64,000 bases of DNA from the NCBI GenBank assembly GCA_023416655.1, contig JAEZHK010000127.1, forward strand, positions 83,223 to 147,222, read 5' to 3'. The notes below the pieces were generated by a model that saw nothing but the letters and a program-made list of their open reading frames with translations, had not been told where the DNA came from and ran no database searches. Below, piece by piece: positions 27,843 to 36,690 of this stretch. Both the position numbers and the translations under genes were made by a program. Source of the stretch: Bacillota bacterium. Lineage in GTDB: Bacteria > Bacillota > Clostridia > Christensenellales > Aristaeellaceae. Numbering within the stretch: position 1 is the stretch's first letter; every line of letters starts with the position of its first letter.

Positions 27843-29069
27843 ATGAAGATTCGGTTTCTCAGTCTGATCCTGGCGCTGATGATGCTTGCGGGCTACGCGG
27901 GCGCGGCAAGTGCGGAGGCGGCGCCGGTGGAGCTGGAGTGCTTCCTGATCAAGGTGGAGGCGCTCGAAGTGGAGGAGCAGATCGCCGCCAAGTTCAAGGA
28001 AGAGTACCCCAACGTCACCATTCGCTTTGTCGCCACCCCCGACGCGGAGACGGCGCTGTTCGCGCGCATCGCGGCCAACGACGTTCCCGACATCATGAAT
28101 ACCTACCCGGCCGAGGTCGTCTACCGCAAGATGATGGACGACGGGCTCTTCGTGGACCTGACCGGCAACGACATGTTCAAGACCGTGCCGGAATCCACCC
28201 AGAAGCTGAGCGCTTACAACGGCAAGCAGTACGCGCTGCCGCTGGCGATGAGCTCCTACGGCGTGTTCTACAACAAGGACATTTTCGCCAAGTACGGCCT
28301 GACGCCCTCCACCGATTACCAAGGCTTCCTGGACCTGTGCCAGAAGCTTAAGGACGCCGGCGTGCAGCCTCTCGAGTTCTATGACAAGAGCGCGGGCGGC
28401 GTGGGTCAGATGGCGGAGCGCTTCACGGGCATCCTGAACAACGACAGCAACGCGCTCTTCCAGAAAGTCGCCAGCGGCGAGACCGACCTGACCAAGGAGC
28501 CGGAAATTCGCGCGCTGGCCGAGACGCTGCTCAAGATCCGAGAATTCGGCCAGAAGGATCAGCTGGGTACCGACCTGGATCAGGTGGTCGCGGACTTCAT
28601 TGCCGGGCGCACCGCGATGTTCATCGGCGGCACCTGGAATGTGGCCACGATCCTCAAGGCCAACAAGGACCTGAACTTCGCGATGTTCCAGTTCCCGAAT
28701 CCGATGGCTACCGGCGAGACCCTGCCGGTCAACATTGACACCTCCTACAGCGTCTACACCGGCGCCAAGGATGTCGACGCGGCGGTGGCGTTCGTGGCCT
28801 TCCACGCCCGCCCGGAGATCGCCCAGATGTACGCCGATGTGGAAGGCTCGCCCAACGTCATCCAGGGCGTCCAGTACAACATCGAGCAGCTCAAGCCCAT
28901 CAACGACGTGATCCAGAAGGGCGAAATGTTCCTCACGCCGGTCAACTTCTGGCCCGCGGGCATGCGCTCCAACTGGGAGCAGTACCTGCAGCAGCTGTTC
29001 ATCGACAAGGATGTCGACGCCTTCGTGAAAGCCACGCAGGACATGGTCACGGAGTTCTACAATTCCTGA
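27843..29069 (+). CDS. Extracellular sugar-binding protein (CUT1)
   Basis: 408 residues from ATG 27843 with GGGAGG upstream. Signal peptide MKIRFLSLILALMMLAGYAG, likely cut after ASA; no Cys follows, so it is not a lipoprotein. The mature protein is a family-1 solute-binding protein (ECFLIKVEALEVEEQIAAKF, VRFVATPDAE region, YALPLAMSSYGVFYN). First gene of a five-gene operon with two permeases, a PhnP-like enzyme and an MFS transporter. Ligand unknown. Confidence 0.93.
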   Translation: MKIRFLSLILALMMLAGYAGAASAEAAPVELECFLIKVEALEVEEQIAAKFKEEYPNVTIRFVATPDAETALFARIAANDVPDIMNTYPAEVVYRKMMDDGLFVDLTGNDMFKTVPESTQKLSAYNGKQYALPLAMSSYGVFYNKDIFAKYGLTPSTDYQGFLDLCQKLKDAGVQPLEFYDKSAGGVGQMAERFTGILNNDSNALFQKVASGETDLTKEPEIRALAETLLKIREFGQKDQLGTDLDQVVADFIAGRTAMFIGGTWNVATILKANKDLNFAMFQFPNPMATGETLPVNIDTSYSVYTGAKDVDAAVAFVAFHARPEIAQMYADVEGSPNVIQGVQYNIEQLKPINDVIQKGEMFLTPVNFWPAGMRSNWEQYLQQLFIDKDVDAFVKATQDMVTEFYNS

Positions 29070-29093
29070 TAGCGCGGGGAATGTCAGTGCCTT

Positions 29094-29130
29094 GGGGGCA
29101 GACGAAGGCCGCGGGCCTGCGCCTGCCCCT
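29094..29130 (+). terminator. Nested hairpin between binding-protein and permease genes
   Basis: GGGGGCAG (29094-29101) pairs imperfectly with CTGCCCCT (29123-29130), and AGGCC/GGCCT forms an inner stem. It starts 24 bases after the binding-protein stop. No U-tract is present; probably an attenuator or mRNA-stabilising structure. Confidence 0.65.
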
Positions 29131-29172
29131 TACCAAAAACCGTGCGCGTGTCAAAAGGCTGGGGGGAAACGC

Positions 29173-30051
29173 ATGATCCGAAAAATCGGCAAGGAACGGG
29201 AAATCACCTATCTCTGCTTTGTGCTGCCGGCGCTCCTTTTGTACGTGGTGTTCTTCATCGAGCCGGTGGTGATGGGGTGCTACTATAGCCTCACCAACTG
29301 GTCGGGCATTTCCTCAAACGTCAAATTCGTGGGCTTTCAGAACTACGCGAAACTCGCCACCGATAAGGTATTCCTCTCCGCCTTGAAATTCAACGGTCTG
29401 TACAGCTTGCTGTTGGTCATCATCACCGTGGCGCTGAGCCTTTTCCTGTCATTGTGCCTGAACGCGGAGATCCGGGGGCGCTCATTTTTCCGCAGCGCGC
29501 TGTTCTTTCCGGCGGTTCTGAGCATGCTCACAGTGGGCATGGTGTTCAATGAAATCTTCACCCGCGCGATTCCCAATCTAGGCACGGTGCTGGGCATCGG
29601 GGCGCTGGAGACAAACATCCTGTCCAACGTGGATTCGGCGATGTACGGCGTATTGTTCGTCAACGTCTGGCAAGGGCTGGCAATCCCCACGGTCCTTCTG
29701 CTGGCCGGACTTCAGACGATCCCCCAGGAAATGTACGAGGCGGCCGAGCTGGACGGCGCCGGAAAAGCGAAGCAGTTTTTCGCCATTACGCTCCCGTTCC
29801 TTTTGCCGGTGCTCAGCGTGGTGCTGATCCTCACGCTGAAGGACGGCCTGACGGTCTTCGACTACATCAAGGCGCTCACTGAGGGCGGCCCCGCCGGGCG
29901 CACCAAGAGCCTGACGTTCAACATCTACAACCTGGGGTTCAAGGAGCTAAAGTTTAGCTACGCGATCACGCAGGCGATGGTGGTCACGGCCATTGTGGTC
30001 GCCGTCTCCTACCTGCAGATCCGCATGGTTGACAGGAAGAAGGTATACTGA
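29173..30051 (+). CDS. Sugar ABC transporter permease, MalF type
   Basis: 292 residues. ATG 29173 follows GGGGGGAAACGC; the earlier in-frame ATG at 29092 would translate through the hairpin and has no ribosome binding site. Six transmembrane segments; EAA loop EAAELDGAGKAKQF near residue 190. It pairs with the gene that begins two bases after its stop. Confidence 0.93.
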   Translation: MIRKIGKEREITYLCFVLPALLLYVVFFIEPVVMGCYYSLTNWSGISSNVKFVGFQNYAKLATDKVFLSALKFNGLYSLLLVIITVALSLFLSLCLNAEIRGRSFFRSALFFPAVLSMLTVGMVFNEIFTRAIPNLGTVLGIGALETNILSNVDSAMYGVLFVNVWQGLAIPTVLLLAGLQTIPQEMYEAAELDGAGKAKQFFAITLPFLLPVLSVVLILTLKDGLTVFDYIKALTEGGPAGRTKSLTFNIYNLGFKELKFSYAITQAMVVTAIVVAVSYLQIRMVDRKKVY

Positions 30052-30052
30052 C

Positions 30053-30886
30053 ATGGTCAAAAGCAGATGGAGCCATGTGCTGGTATACCTTGTCCTGACC
30101 GCCGCCTGCCTTCTCATCGCGCTGCCGTTTTACATGGCGATCATCGCCGCCTTCAAGACGCCGCTCGAAAACATGCAAAGCTATTTCGCGTTTCCCAAAT
30201 CGCTGTTCCTGGGGAACTTTACGGATGTTCTGAACCGGCAGGGCTATTATCAGTCGGTGTGCAACACGTTCTACATCACCATTCTGGGTATTGCCGGCAT
30301 GATCGTCATCCTGCCGATGGCATCCTTTCCCATCGCCCGAAAAATGTCGACCAGCCGCGCCTACCGCCTTTTGTACTTTTTCATGCTGGTTGGCATCTTC
30401 GTCCCGTTCCAGGTCAAGATGATGCCGCTGGTCAAGCTGGCCGGATCGATGAACCTGATGAACGTGAATGGCATCATTCTTCTTTACCTGGCGGGATCAG
30501 TGTGCGAAGGCGTTTTTCTCTACGTCGGCTACATCCAGTCCATCCCCGCGGACCTTGAGGAGGCGGCCTACATAGACGGCGCCAGCACGCTTCGAACCTA
30601 CTTAAGTGTGATCCTGCCGCTGATCAAACCCATGATCGCCACGGTGTCCATCAAAAACGCGCTGTGGCTGTGGAACGACTTCCTGCTGCCGCTTCTGATC
30701 CTGAACAAATCCACCGAAGACTGGACGCTTACGCTGTTCCAGTACAACTTCAAGACCAAGTTTTCGTCCGACCCCACGCTGATCATGACTTCGTTCCTGT
30801 TGAGCATGCTGCCTGTTTTCATTGCCTACATGTTCGCGCAGCGCTATATTATTGGGGGACTGGTATCGGGAGGAGTAAAGGCGTAA
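30053..30886 (+). CDS. Sugar ABC transporter permease, MalG type
   Basis: 277 residues. ATG 30053 lies just after the stop of the MalF-type gene. Six transmembrane segments, EAA loop EAAYIDGASTLRTY, and the C-terminal IIGGLVSGGVKA typical of CUT1 MalG proteins. Its stop overlaps the start of the PhnP-like gene (TAATG). Confidence 0.93.
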   Translation: MVKSRWSHVLVYLVLTAACLLIALPFYMAIIAAFKTPLENMQSYFAFPKSLFLGNFTDVLNRQGYYQSVCNTFYITILGIAGMIVILPMASFPIARKMSTSRAYRLLYFFMLVGIFVPFQVKMMPLVKLAGSMNLMNVNGIILLYLAGSVCEGVFLYVGYIQSIPADLEEAAYIDGASTLRTYLSVILPLIKPMIATVSIKNALWLWNDFLLPLLILNKSTEDWTLTLFQYNFKTKFSSDPTLIMTSFLLSMLPVFIAYMFAQRYIIGGLVSGGVKA

Positions 30887-31713
30887 TGAAAGTGACCTAC
30901 CTGGGCACGGCGGCGGCGGAAGGCATCCCGGCGCTGTTCTGCGAGTGCGATATCTGCCGGTACGCCGCGGAAAAGGGCGGGCGAAATCTGCGTATGCGCG
31001 CCAGCGCGATCATCGATGAATCCATTCTGATCGACTTTCCGCCGGACATGCTGACGGCGAAGATGCGCTACCATCTGAACCTGGCGGCGGTGGAAGCGGT
31101 GTTTTTCACCCACGCCCACATCGACCACCTGGCGTCCAAGGAATTGTGCTACTATCACGGCATGTACAGCAACCGGGTCAACCCATCGAGCGTACTGCAC
31201 CTGTACGGCAACGAAAAGGTTCTGGACACCATCCGGCGGGACTTCGTCTTCGACATGGAAATGCTGCCCGACTGCGTGGCGCTGCATCGGATGGAACCTT
31301 TCCGCCCGGTGACCATCGACTCCACGCGCGTCACCGCTCTGCCTGCGCGGCATGATCCGCGGGAGGAGTGCCTGATCTACCTGATCGAGCAGCCGGGCGC
31401 AAGGTTCCTGTACGCCAACGACACCGCCATGCCGCCCGAAGAAACGCTTGATTTCCTCCGAGGCAGGCGCCTTGACGCGGCCAGCCTGGACTGCACCACC
31501 GGGCGCTTCCCGTGCGACACTGTTCACATGGGGTTCCCGGACAACCTGGCGCTCCGGCGGCGGCTTATTGGCCTTGGCGCGGCGGACGAAGGCACACGGT
31601 TCATTTCCCACCATTTCTCCCACAACGGGCGCGTCAACTACGACGATTTCGCGGCGCTGGAGGCGGGCAGCGGGTTCGAGTCCTCCTATGACGGGATGGA
31701 GATAATGTTGTGA
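30886..31713 (+). CDS. PhnP-like metallo-beta-lactamase-fold phosphodiesterase
   Basis: 275 residues. The layout follows E. coli PhnP closely: LGTAAAEGIP, the structural-zinc Cys cluster CECDIC (about 18-23), the catalytic THAHIDH (about 72-78), PARHD, YANDTA, SLDCT, ISHHFSHNG and the C-terminal SYDGMEI. PhnP opens 5-phosphoribosyl 1,2-cyclic phosphate in phosphonate breakdown. No other phn gene is present; here the gene is fourth in a sugar ABC operon and is followed by an organophosphate-type MFS transporter. A cyclic phosphosugar or cyclic phosphodiester substrate is a reasonable inference. Start ATG overlaps the permease stop and GGAGG lies upstream. Confidence 0.82.
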   Translation: MKVTYLGTAAAEGIPALFCECDICRYAAEKGGRNLRMRASAIIDESILIDFPPDMLTAKMRYHLNLAAVEAVFFTHAHIDHLASKELCYYHGMYSNRVNPSSVLHLYGNEKVLDTIRRDFVFDMEMLPDCVALHRMEPFRPVTIDSTRVTALPARHDPREECLIYLIEQPGARFLYANDTAMPPEETLDFLRGRRLDAASLDCTTGRFPCDTVHMGFPDNLALRRRLIGLGAADEGTRFISHHFSHNGRVNYDDFAALEAGSGFESSYDGMEIML

Positions 31714-32963
31714 CAGGGCGCATTCAAACCGGCCGCCCCAGGAGCCTTGCGCGGTGGAAGCATGGCATCCTCGCGCTGTGCCTGATCGGGTACACCACGT
31801 CCTATCTTTTGCGCACAAACCTTTCGGCGGTGCTGGACAGGCTGATTGCGGAATTTCACCTCACCAACGGGACGGCGGGCATCGCGGGATCGCTGTTTTT
31901 CTGGACGTATGCCGCCGGGCAGATTGTGGCGGGGTTTCTAGCCGACCGCGTCAACCCCAAGCGCATGATGGCCATCGGCATGGCCTTGTCGGCGCTGTGC
32001 AATACGGGCATCGCGTTCAGCCGGGGCTTTGCTGCGATCCTCTTGTTGTGGGCGCTGAACGGGCTGTCGCTTGCGATGGTCTGGAGCCCCACCTTCCGGA
32101 TTCTGGTCAACTGGTTCAGCGCCGATGAATACCGAAAAGTCTCCGTATGGATCTCGCTGCCCACCACGATCGGCTACCTCCTGTCCTGGGGGCTGATCCG
32201 AGTCGCAGCCCGTCCGCTGCCCTGGCGCGCGGCGTTTTTGCTGCCTGCCGTCTGCGCGGGCGTCTTCCTTCTGTTCTGGGCGGCATTCCTCAAACCCACG
32301 CCGGAGAGCGCGGGGCTCCTCCCCGCGCCGCGGGAGGAGCGGACTTCGCCTGCGCCTGCGTCCGCTTCGCTAAAGCTCTGGCCGCTTCTGATCGGCGAGG
32401 GGCTGCTGTTTGTCGGGCTTGCGGCCGTCGTACAGGGGCTGATCAAGGAGGGCGTCAACCTGTGGGGACCCACGATGCTGTCCGAAATGGGTGCTTCTGT
32501 TGGTTCCGGGCTTGTGTCGGCCTTCTCGATGCTGATTCCCCTGTTCAGCACGCTGGGCATCCTGGCGGCGGGGGTCATCGTCAAGCGGCTCAAGGACTCC
32601 AGCACCGGAGCGCTACTGTTTTTGTTTGCGCTGAGCATGCTCGCGTCGGGAGCAATGTACCTATTCCGGGCGCACTTTGCGCTGTCGGCCGCGCTGATCA
32701 GCCTGATGATGGCCTGCATGTGCGGCGCAAACGTGTTGATTACGGTGCTCGTCCCCATGCGGTACGCAGGGCGGAACGTCTCGGCGCAGGTCGCGGGCGG
32801 GCTGAACTTTTTGTGCTATGTGGGCGCAGGGTTGGGCGGAAGCGCGATGGGCTTGACCTCTCAGAATGGGAACTGGGCGGGCGTGTTCCTGCTTTGGATG
32901 GCGCTTTGCGCCCTCGCAATCACAGTGACCGCTATTTGGTCGGCACTAGCGAAACAGCGATAG
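31710..32963 (+). CDS. MFS transporter of the organophosphate (GlpT/UhpT) type
   Basis: 417 residues from a GTG at 31710 that overlaps the previous stop by four bases. Twelve transmembrane segments; the N-terminal TSYLLRTNLSAV and LFFWTYAAGQIVAGFLADR pattern is typical of the organophosphate:phosphate antiporter family, including the conserved Arg in the first helix. Family members exchange glycerol-3-phosphate or hexose phosphates for phosphate. Following a phosphodiesterase, it may export or exchange the phosphorylated product, or import a phosphorylated substrate. Confidence 0.8.
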   Translation: MTGRIQTGRPRSLARWKHGILALCLIGYTTSYLLRTNLSAVLDRLIAEFHLTNGTAGIAGSLFFWTYAAGQIVAGFLADRVNPKRMMAIGMALSALCNTGIAFSRGFAAILLLWALNGLSLAMVWSPTFRILVNWFSADEYRKVSVWISLPTTIGYLLSWGLIRVAARPLPWRAAFLLPAVCAGVFLLFWAAFLKPTPESAGLLPAPREERTSPAPASASLKLWPLLIGEGLLFVGLAAVVQGLIKEGVNLWGPTMLSEMGASVGSGLVSAFSMLIPLFSTLGILAAGVIVKRLKDSSTGALLFLFALSMLASGAMYLFRAHFALSAALISLMMACMCGANVLITVLVPMRYAGRNVSAQVAGGLNFLCYVGAGLGGSAMGLTSQNGNWAGVFLLWMALCALAITVTAIWSALAKQR

Positions 32964-32984
32964 GAACTCTTTTACTTCCCAGTT

Positions 32985-33130
32985 ATAGCTTACGCTGGTT
33001 TTTTATCCTGGAACAGGCCGAGTGGTTGAAGGCGCTGGTCTTGAAAGTCCTAGATGAGCCTGCAAACCCAGTAAGTACTGGGCTTCCGCCGATGTTTGAC
33101 ATCGGCCTTTTATTTTTCACGAGGGCATTT
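32985..33130 (+). repeat. Dispersed repeat containing the 5' half of a tRNA-Ser, copy 1
   Basis: From 33010 the sequence follows the 5' half of a tRNA-Ser(UGA) through the D-arm (GCCGAGTGGTTGAAGGCG) to the anticodon loop (CTTGAAA), then leaves the tRNA sequence. It continues with CCCAGTA/TACTGGG and GCCGATGT/ACATCGGC stems. A second copy at 63724-63871 aligns over the whole length at roughly 80 percent by eye, in the same orientation. The anticodon stem, variable arm and T-arm are missing, so it cannot be a working tRNA. Crossover in a tRNA-Ser anticodon loop is a known mode for tyrosine recombinases; an old attachment site is one explanation. Confidence 0.7.
33088..33117 (+). terminator. Terminator after the MFS gene, inside repeat copy 1
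   Basis: A perfect 8-bp stem GCCGATGT/ACATCGGC with a TTG loop, followed by CTTTTATTTTT. It lies 125 bases after the stop at 32963 and probably ends the operon. Confidence 0.8.
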
Positions 33131-33153
33131 TATGGCAAAAGCATATAAAAAAG

Positions 33154-33192
33154 CTGCCATCAGATTTGCGGAAAATCGGATGGCGGGGTTTT
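33154..33192 (+). terminator. Second hairpin with T-run
   Basis: GCCATC and GATT pair with AATC and GATGGC around one mismatch, and GGGGTTTT follows. It backs up the terminator just upstream. Confidence 0.5.
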
Positions 33193-33372
33193 AGGAGTAG
33201 GCTGTTTCAGATGGCAGGGGTTAATTAGTGAATATTGAGAATCCAGAATTACGGAGCATTGATGTCCCTATCAAGAAACGTTTTGCCATCAAGCCATTTG
33301 CATAAACAGGATGACAGTTGGCATCCGATACAAGGCTGCGAAGCACTTGTGAGAGCATTTGGCCATGATTTA

Positions 33373-34485
33373 TCAAGCGTCATACATGGCTTGGGCATAT
33401 TCCCTCATGCGGTCTAGGCGGCCGCGGAAGGCGGCATACAGCCCGTCGGAGTGCTCCCTGAGCGTGCGCTTGTTGTTGGTGAAGCGGTGCACGGAAGTGG
33501 CGTAATCGACCTGCTCGATCCACTCCTTCGGCAGGTTTGCCGTACCGTCCAGCGCGCCTGCGATCCCCGAGGCCACCGCCGCCACGCAGTCGGTGTCGCG
33601 CCCCATGTTCACGGCCGCCACGATGGCCTCGCGCAGGTTGCCGCCCGTCATCCTGAAGATGCACACGCCCTTTGTCACGACCTCGTTGGCGTAGCTAATG
33701 TTGTAGGGCATGCCGCGCCCGTTGTAGTGAGGGTCGAACGCCTCGCGCAGGTCCTTGTAGTCGCGGCAGTCCTTGGTATACTCGAGAGCGCCCCTGATCT
33801 CATCCACGACGTTCACGCCCGCGTAGTCGGCGTACCAGCCATCGCCCCGACCATCCACGCGCTGGCGCTCGTCCAAGTTGTCATAGATGGCCTGCAGAAC
33901 GCTATCCACCGTCGCGCCGGGAAGCGTGGCGGCGGCGATACACACGGCGGTTACGCACGCCCACTTCAACCCTCGGCTGTTGGCGGTCTGATACAGCTGG
34001 CCGACCTCAAACACGTCCTCGATAGCGCCGCGCACATCGCCCGCGTTGATCAGCCCGATCGGGTGGCAGGCACGCGCGAAGCTGTTGAGTCCAGCATAAT
34101 CGCAGTACCGGCCCAGGTCTCGGGCGGGCACGACAGACTTGGCGATCTTGAGTAGCTCGCCCTCGAACGGCTCGCAGATCCCGCCCGGCGCGCCCGGCTG
34201 GATGTCCCGCACCCAGATCCTGCGCACGTCCTCGGCGTTCACACGGCCGCCCTTCTCGATGATTGCGGTTATCATCAGCTTCTGGCGGTCGATGCCATCC
34301 TCGGTGGTGCCCGCCTCGCGTACCCACCCGTTATTGTAGTGCTCGTAGGGCAAGAGCCTATCCAGCCTACCGTAGGTCCGCTCGATCCTCGGCCAGTCCC
34401 AGCCCTCCACCACCGCGCCCATGGACGACCCGATGTGCGCGCCGCAGATGCACCCATAAAACTTGTCCCGAAGCGTTACCTCCAT
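33373..34485 (-). CDS. ADP-ribosylglycohydrolase-family protein (copy 1)
   Basis: 370 residues, all-alpha fold of the DraG/ARH family, whose members remove ADP-ribose or ribosyl groups by cleaving an N- or O-glycosidic bond with metal help. The C-terminal signature is intact (NMGRDTDCVAAVASGIAGAL). The N-terminal GDALG motif reads GAHIGSSMG and the TDDT motif reads TTEDG, so the metal site differs from DraG. It is last in an operon with an importer, RpiB and a nucleoside-hydrolase remnant, so a small N-riboside or other glycoside is a likelier substrate than modified protein. AGGGC-type ribosome binding site; 18 bases after rpiB. Confidence 0.85.
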   Translation of the reverse strand: MEVTLRDKFYGCICGAHIGSSMGAVVEGWDWPRIERTYGRLDRLLPYEHYNNGWVREAGTTEDGIDRQKLMITAIIEKGGRVNAEDVRRIWVRDIQPGAPGGICEPFEGELLKIAKSVVPARDLGRYCDYAGLNSFARACHPIGLINAGDVRGAIEDVFEVGQLYQTANSRGLKWACVTAVCIAAATLPGATVDSVLQAIYDNLDERQRVDGRGDGWYADYAGVNVVDEIRGALEYTKDCRDYKDLREAFDPHYNGRGMPYNISYANEVVTKGVCIFRMTGGNLREAIVAAVNMGRDTDCVAAVASGIAGALDGTANLPKEWIEQVDYATSVHRFTNNKRTLREHSDGLYAAFRGRLDRMREYAQAMYDA

Positions 34486-34503
34486 GACCGATGGCCCTCC
34501 CCG

Positions 34504-34947
34504 CTACTGTGCTTCCATATCATCAAGCTTTTTCACTCGACGTCGGAATTCCTCGCCCTCCGAAAACCTCGCCGCCAGGAACAACCGGATCAGCTCCAGC
34601 GCCACCGTGTGACCTACGATCTGGCCACCCAACGCGATCACCTGCACGTCGTCGTGCTCCACGCATTGGTGCGCGGTGAAGATATCGTGGCACACGCAGG
34701 CGCGGATACCGCGCACCTTGTTGCACGCGATGGCCGCGCCCACGCCGCTGCCGCAGAACATGACACCGCGCTCGGCCTCGCCGCGCAGCACCGCGCCACA
34801 TACCAACCGCGCGATGTCCGGAAAGTCTACCGGCTCGGGATTGAAGCTGCCAAAATCGATCAGCTCGTGCCCGTTCGCGCCCAACGCCCCGAGTAGCTGC
34901 TGCTTGAGCGCGAACCCCGCGTGATCCGATCCCACCGCGATGCGCAT
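34504..34947 (-). CDS. rpiB: Ribose-5-phosphate isomerase B / LacAB-family isomerase
   Basis: 147 residues, the usual length. GSDHAGF at the N-terminus, CGSGVGAAIACNKVRGIRA (about 66-84) with the active-site Cys, and HDIFTAHQCVEHDDVQVIALGG are diagnostic. RpiB interconverts ribose-5-phosphate and ribulose-5-phosphate; relatives isomerise allose- or galactose-6-phosphate. In an operon with two glycosidic-bond hydrolases it fits use of ribose released from nucleoside-like compounds, though a ribokinase is not visible here. Fourteen bases separate it from the nucleoside-hydrolase remnant. Confidence 0.93.
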   Translation of the reverse strand: MRIAVGSDHAGFALKQQLLGALGANGHELIDFGSFNPEPVDFPDIARLVCGAVLRGEAERGVMFCGSGVGAAIACNKVRGIRACVCHDIFTAHQCVEHDDVQVIALGGQIVGHTVALELIRLFLAARFSEGEEFRRRVKKLDDMEAQ

Positions 34948-34961
34948 ACATCAGCCTCCTA

Positions 34962-35558
34962 TCAGCGTTTGTCCGCGTTCAACGCATCAAAAAAGTGTCC
35001 AAAGAACCGCTCGCCATCCGCTCGGAGTGCCACGAGGTCGTTGCCCGATGCGTCGGCGGTGAAGTAGGTCAGCCCTTCGAGACGCCTGCTGTCGAGCTCC
35101 ACCTCCACACGGCCGCGCTCAAAATGGCACAGTCCAGGCTCAAAGATCACCGCCGCCGCCAGCGGATCATGGAATGTGACCCTGGCCTCAGGGTCCGTGC
35201 GCGCGCCCATAAAATCGAGCACCGGGCGAGCAATCGGGACGCCCAACAGCCGCTCCCGAAGCGCCGCCGCGCCCATATGAACTTGCGTGGTCACGTCCAG
35301 GCCGATGGAAGCAACGCTGGGCGTTGGCGCGGCGTACACCATCGCGCCGGCGTGCGGATCGCAGCGCGCGTTCCACTCGGACAGACAGGTGTAAGCGGGA
35401 AGCCCGATCGCGCTGGCCATCATCGCGCGCTTCTCCGCTTCGCCCGTCACCGTACTCACGCCGAGCAATCGGCAGTCGGGGCGCGCGGCAAGATAGATCA
35501 AGGCCAGCGCGTCGTCGATGTCGCTCCCGATGTCGGTATCCACTCAGATCTTGTGCAT
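34962..35558 (-). pseudogene. Nucleoside hydrolase with early stop and internal deletion
   Basis: An ATG at 35556-35558 with GGAGGAAAC upstream reads Met-His-Lys-Ile and then TGA (35544-35546), followed in frame by GTG and the active-site motif VDTDIGSDIDDALAL of inosine-uridine-type nucleoside hydrolases. After EKRAMMASAIGLPAY the sequence jumps to the C-terminal part (WNARCDPHAGAMVYAAP, IGLDVTTQVHM, TFHDPLAAAVIF). Only 193 codons remain of the usual ~310, so about 110 central residues are gone. TGA is an ordinary stop elsewhere in the window, so recoding is unlikely. Reinitiation at the GTG could still make a shortened protein, but it would lack the central catalytic region. Confidence 0.82.
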
Positions 35559-35636
35559 GTTTCCTCCTGTCATTTGGCATGCTCGAGCCGCACCGGTTCG
35601 ACCGTCGGCCTCGCTTTTCCCCCTCCATCAGCCTCA

Positions 35637-36671
35637 TCAGAATTTCAGCACCACCTGCATGCAGTCCGTGGAGGCGTCCAGCATCTGGTATGCGGCCTGT
35701 GCTTCCTCAAACGGCATCACGTGGCTGACCAGTTTTTGAAGGTTCAGCTTGCCCTCTTTACACAGCCGCATGATCGTCTTTTCCATGCGCAGCCGGTTCC
35801 ACGTATTGGACAACGTGAGCCCTACGTTTTCAATCTGCGAGCACACGATCTGGATGCGGTTGTGGTGGAATTCCTCGCCCAGCACCAGCGCGTCCGCGCC
35901 CGATGTGATGAATCCCGAACAAATCACGCGCCCCTGATAGCAGCACGCCCTCACCGCCTGCGCAAGCGCCTGCGCGCTGCCGGAAATTTCGATACACTTG
36001 TCCGCGCCGCCCATCGTCTGCCGCTTGATTTCAAGCGCCGCGTCGCAGTCCCTGGGGTTGAACGTCCACGTGGCGCCCAGTTCGCGCGCCAGATTCAGCC
36101 TGCCTTCGTCCAGGTCCACGGCGATCACGCGCGCGCCGTTCAATTGAGCCAGTTGGGATACGATCTGGCCCGGTACGCCCAACCCGAACACCGCCACTGT
36201 TTCGCCCACGTGGATGTCCGCGTCCAGAATCGCGTTGAGCGCGATCGCACCCATCTGCGAATAGATGCCCACGATGGGGTCAATCCCCACCTCCAGCACG
36301 TGGTCTTTGGCGTATTTCGCGCCTTCGATGTGGGTGGACCGGTGACCCCAGGTGCCATACACGGTGTCGCCGGGCCTGACCTCTGTCACGTCCGGGGCCA
36401 CTTCGGCCACCCTGCCCACTTCCTCATAAGCCCATGCGCCGGGGATCGGATAGGGGTTCTTCTCGCCCGCCGCCGCCGTGAATATGCGAAGGCCTCGGTC
36501 AAACTCCTTTTGGATGTAGGGGTTCCTGCCGCGGTACAGCGTCAGTTGCGTACCCGCGCTGATGCCGGAATAGATCGTTTCAATGCGCACCTCGCCCGGC
36601 TTCAGCGCGCGCTCCGGGTATTCCTCATAGGCCAGCTGTTTCGGTCCGGTGATGTTGACCATTTTACCCAT
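35637..36671 (-). CDS. Medium-chain dehydrogenase (alcohol dehydrogenase-like)
   Basis: 344 residues of the MDR superfamily. GroES-like N-terminus with SGISAGTQ in place of the usual Cys-bearing zinc motif, VRPGDTVYGTWGHR, then a Rossmann NAD(P) site VAVFGLGVPGQIVSQLAQLNG (in two parts, about 167-187) and VDLDEGR. The four-Cys structural zinc lobe is absent. Such proteins oxidise sugar or polyol hydroxyls. It follows the Gfo/Idh/MocA gene by 20 bases in the LplABC operon, so the two may act in sequence on the imported compound. Confidence 0.85.
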   Translation of the reverse strand: MGKMVNITGPKQLAYEEYPERALKPGEVRIETIYSGISAGTQLTLYRGRNPYIQKEFDRGLRIFTAAAGEKNPYPIPGAWAYEEVGRVAEVAPDVTEVRPGDTVYGTWGHRSTHIEGAKYAKDHVLEVGIDPIVGIYSQMGAIALNAILDADIHVGETVAVFGLGVPGQIVSQLAQLNGARVIAVDLDEGRLNLARELGATWTFNPRDCDAALEIKRQTMGGADKCIEISGSAQALAQAVRACCYQGRVICSGFITSGADALVLGEEFHHNRIQIVCSQIENVGLTLSNTWNRLRMEKTIMRLCKEGKLNLQKLVSHVMPFEEAQAAYQMLDASTDCMQVVLKF

Positions 36672-36690
36672 TGTGTTCTTCCTCCCATCC

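Larger units (their letters stand above)
32964..33372. other. Intergenic region with repeat, two hairpins and no gene
   Basis: It holds the first copy of the tRNA-Ser-like repeat (32985-33130), the terminator within it, and a second hairpin at 33154-33188. From about 33190 to 33372 I see no gene or motif. Confidence 0.6.

Noticed and set aside
33010..33090. Functional tRNA-Ser gene
   Set aside because: Only the 5' half is present; anticodon stem, variable arm, T-arm and CCA-side acceptor strand are missing. The same holds for the copy at 63749.
35544..35546. TGA read as tryptophan or selenocysteine in the nucleoside hydrolase
   Set aside because: TGA serves as a normal stop in many genes here (for example in ATGA overlaps), no SECIS-like structure is seen, and the gene also carries a large deletion.
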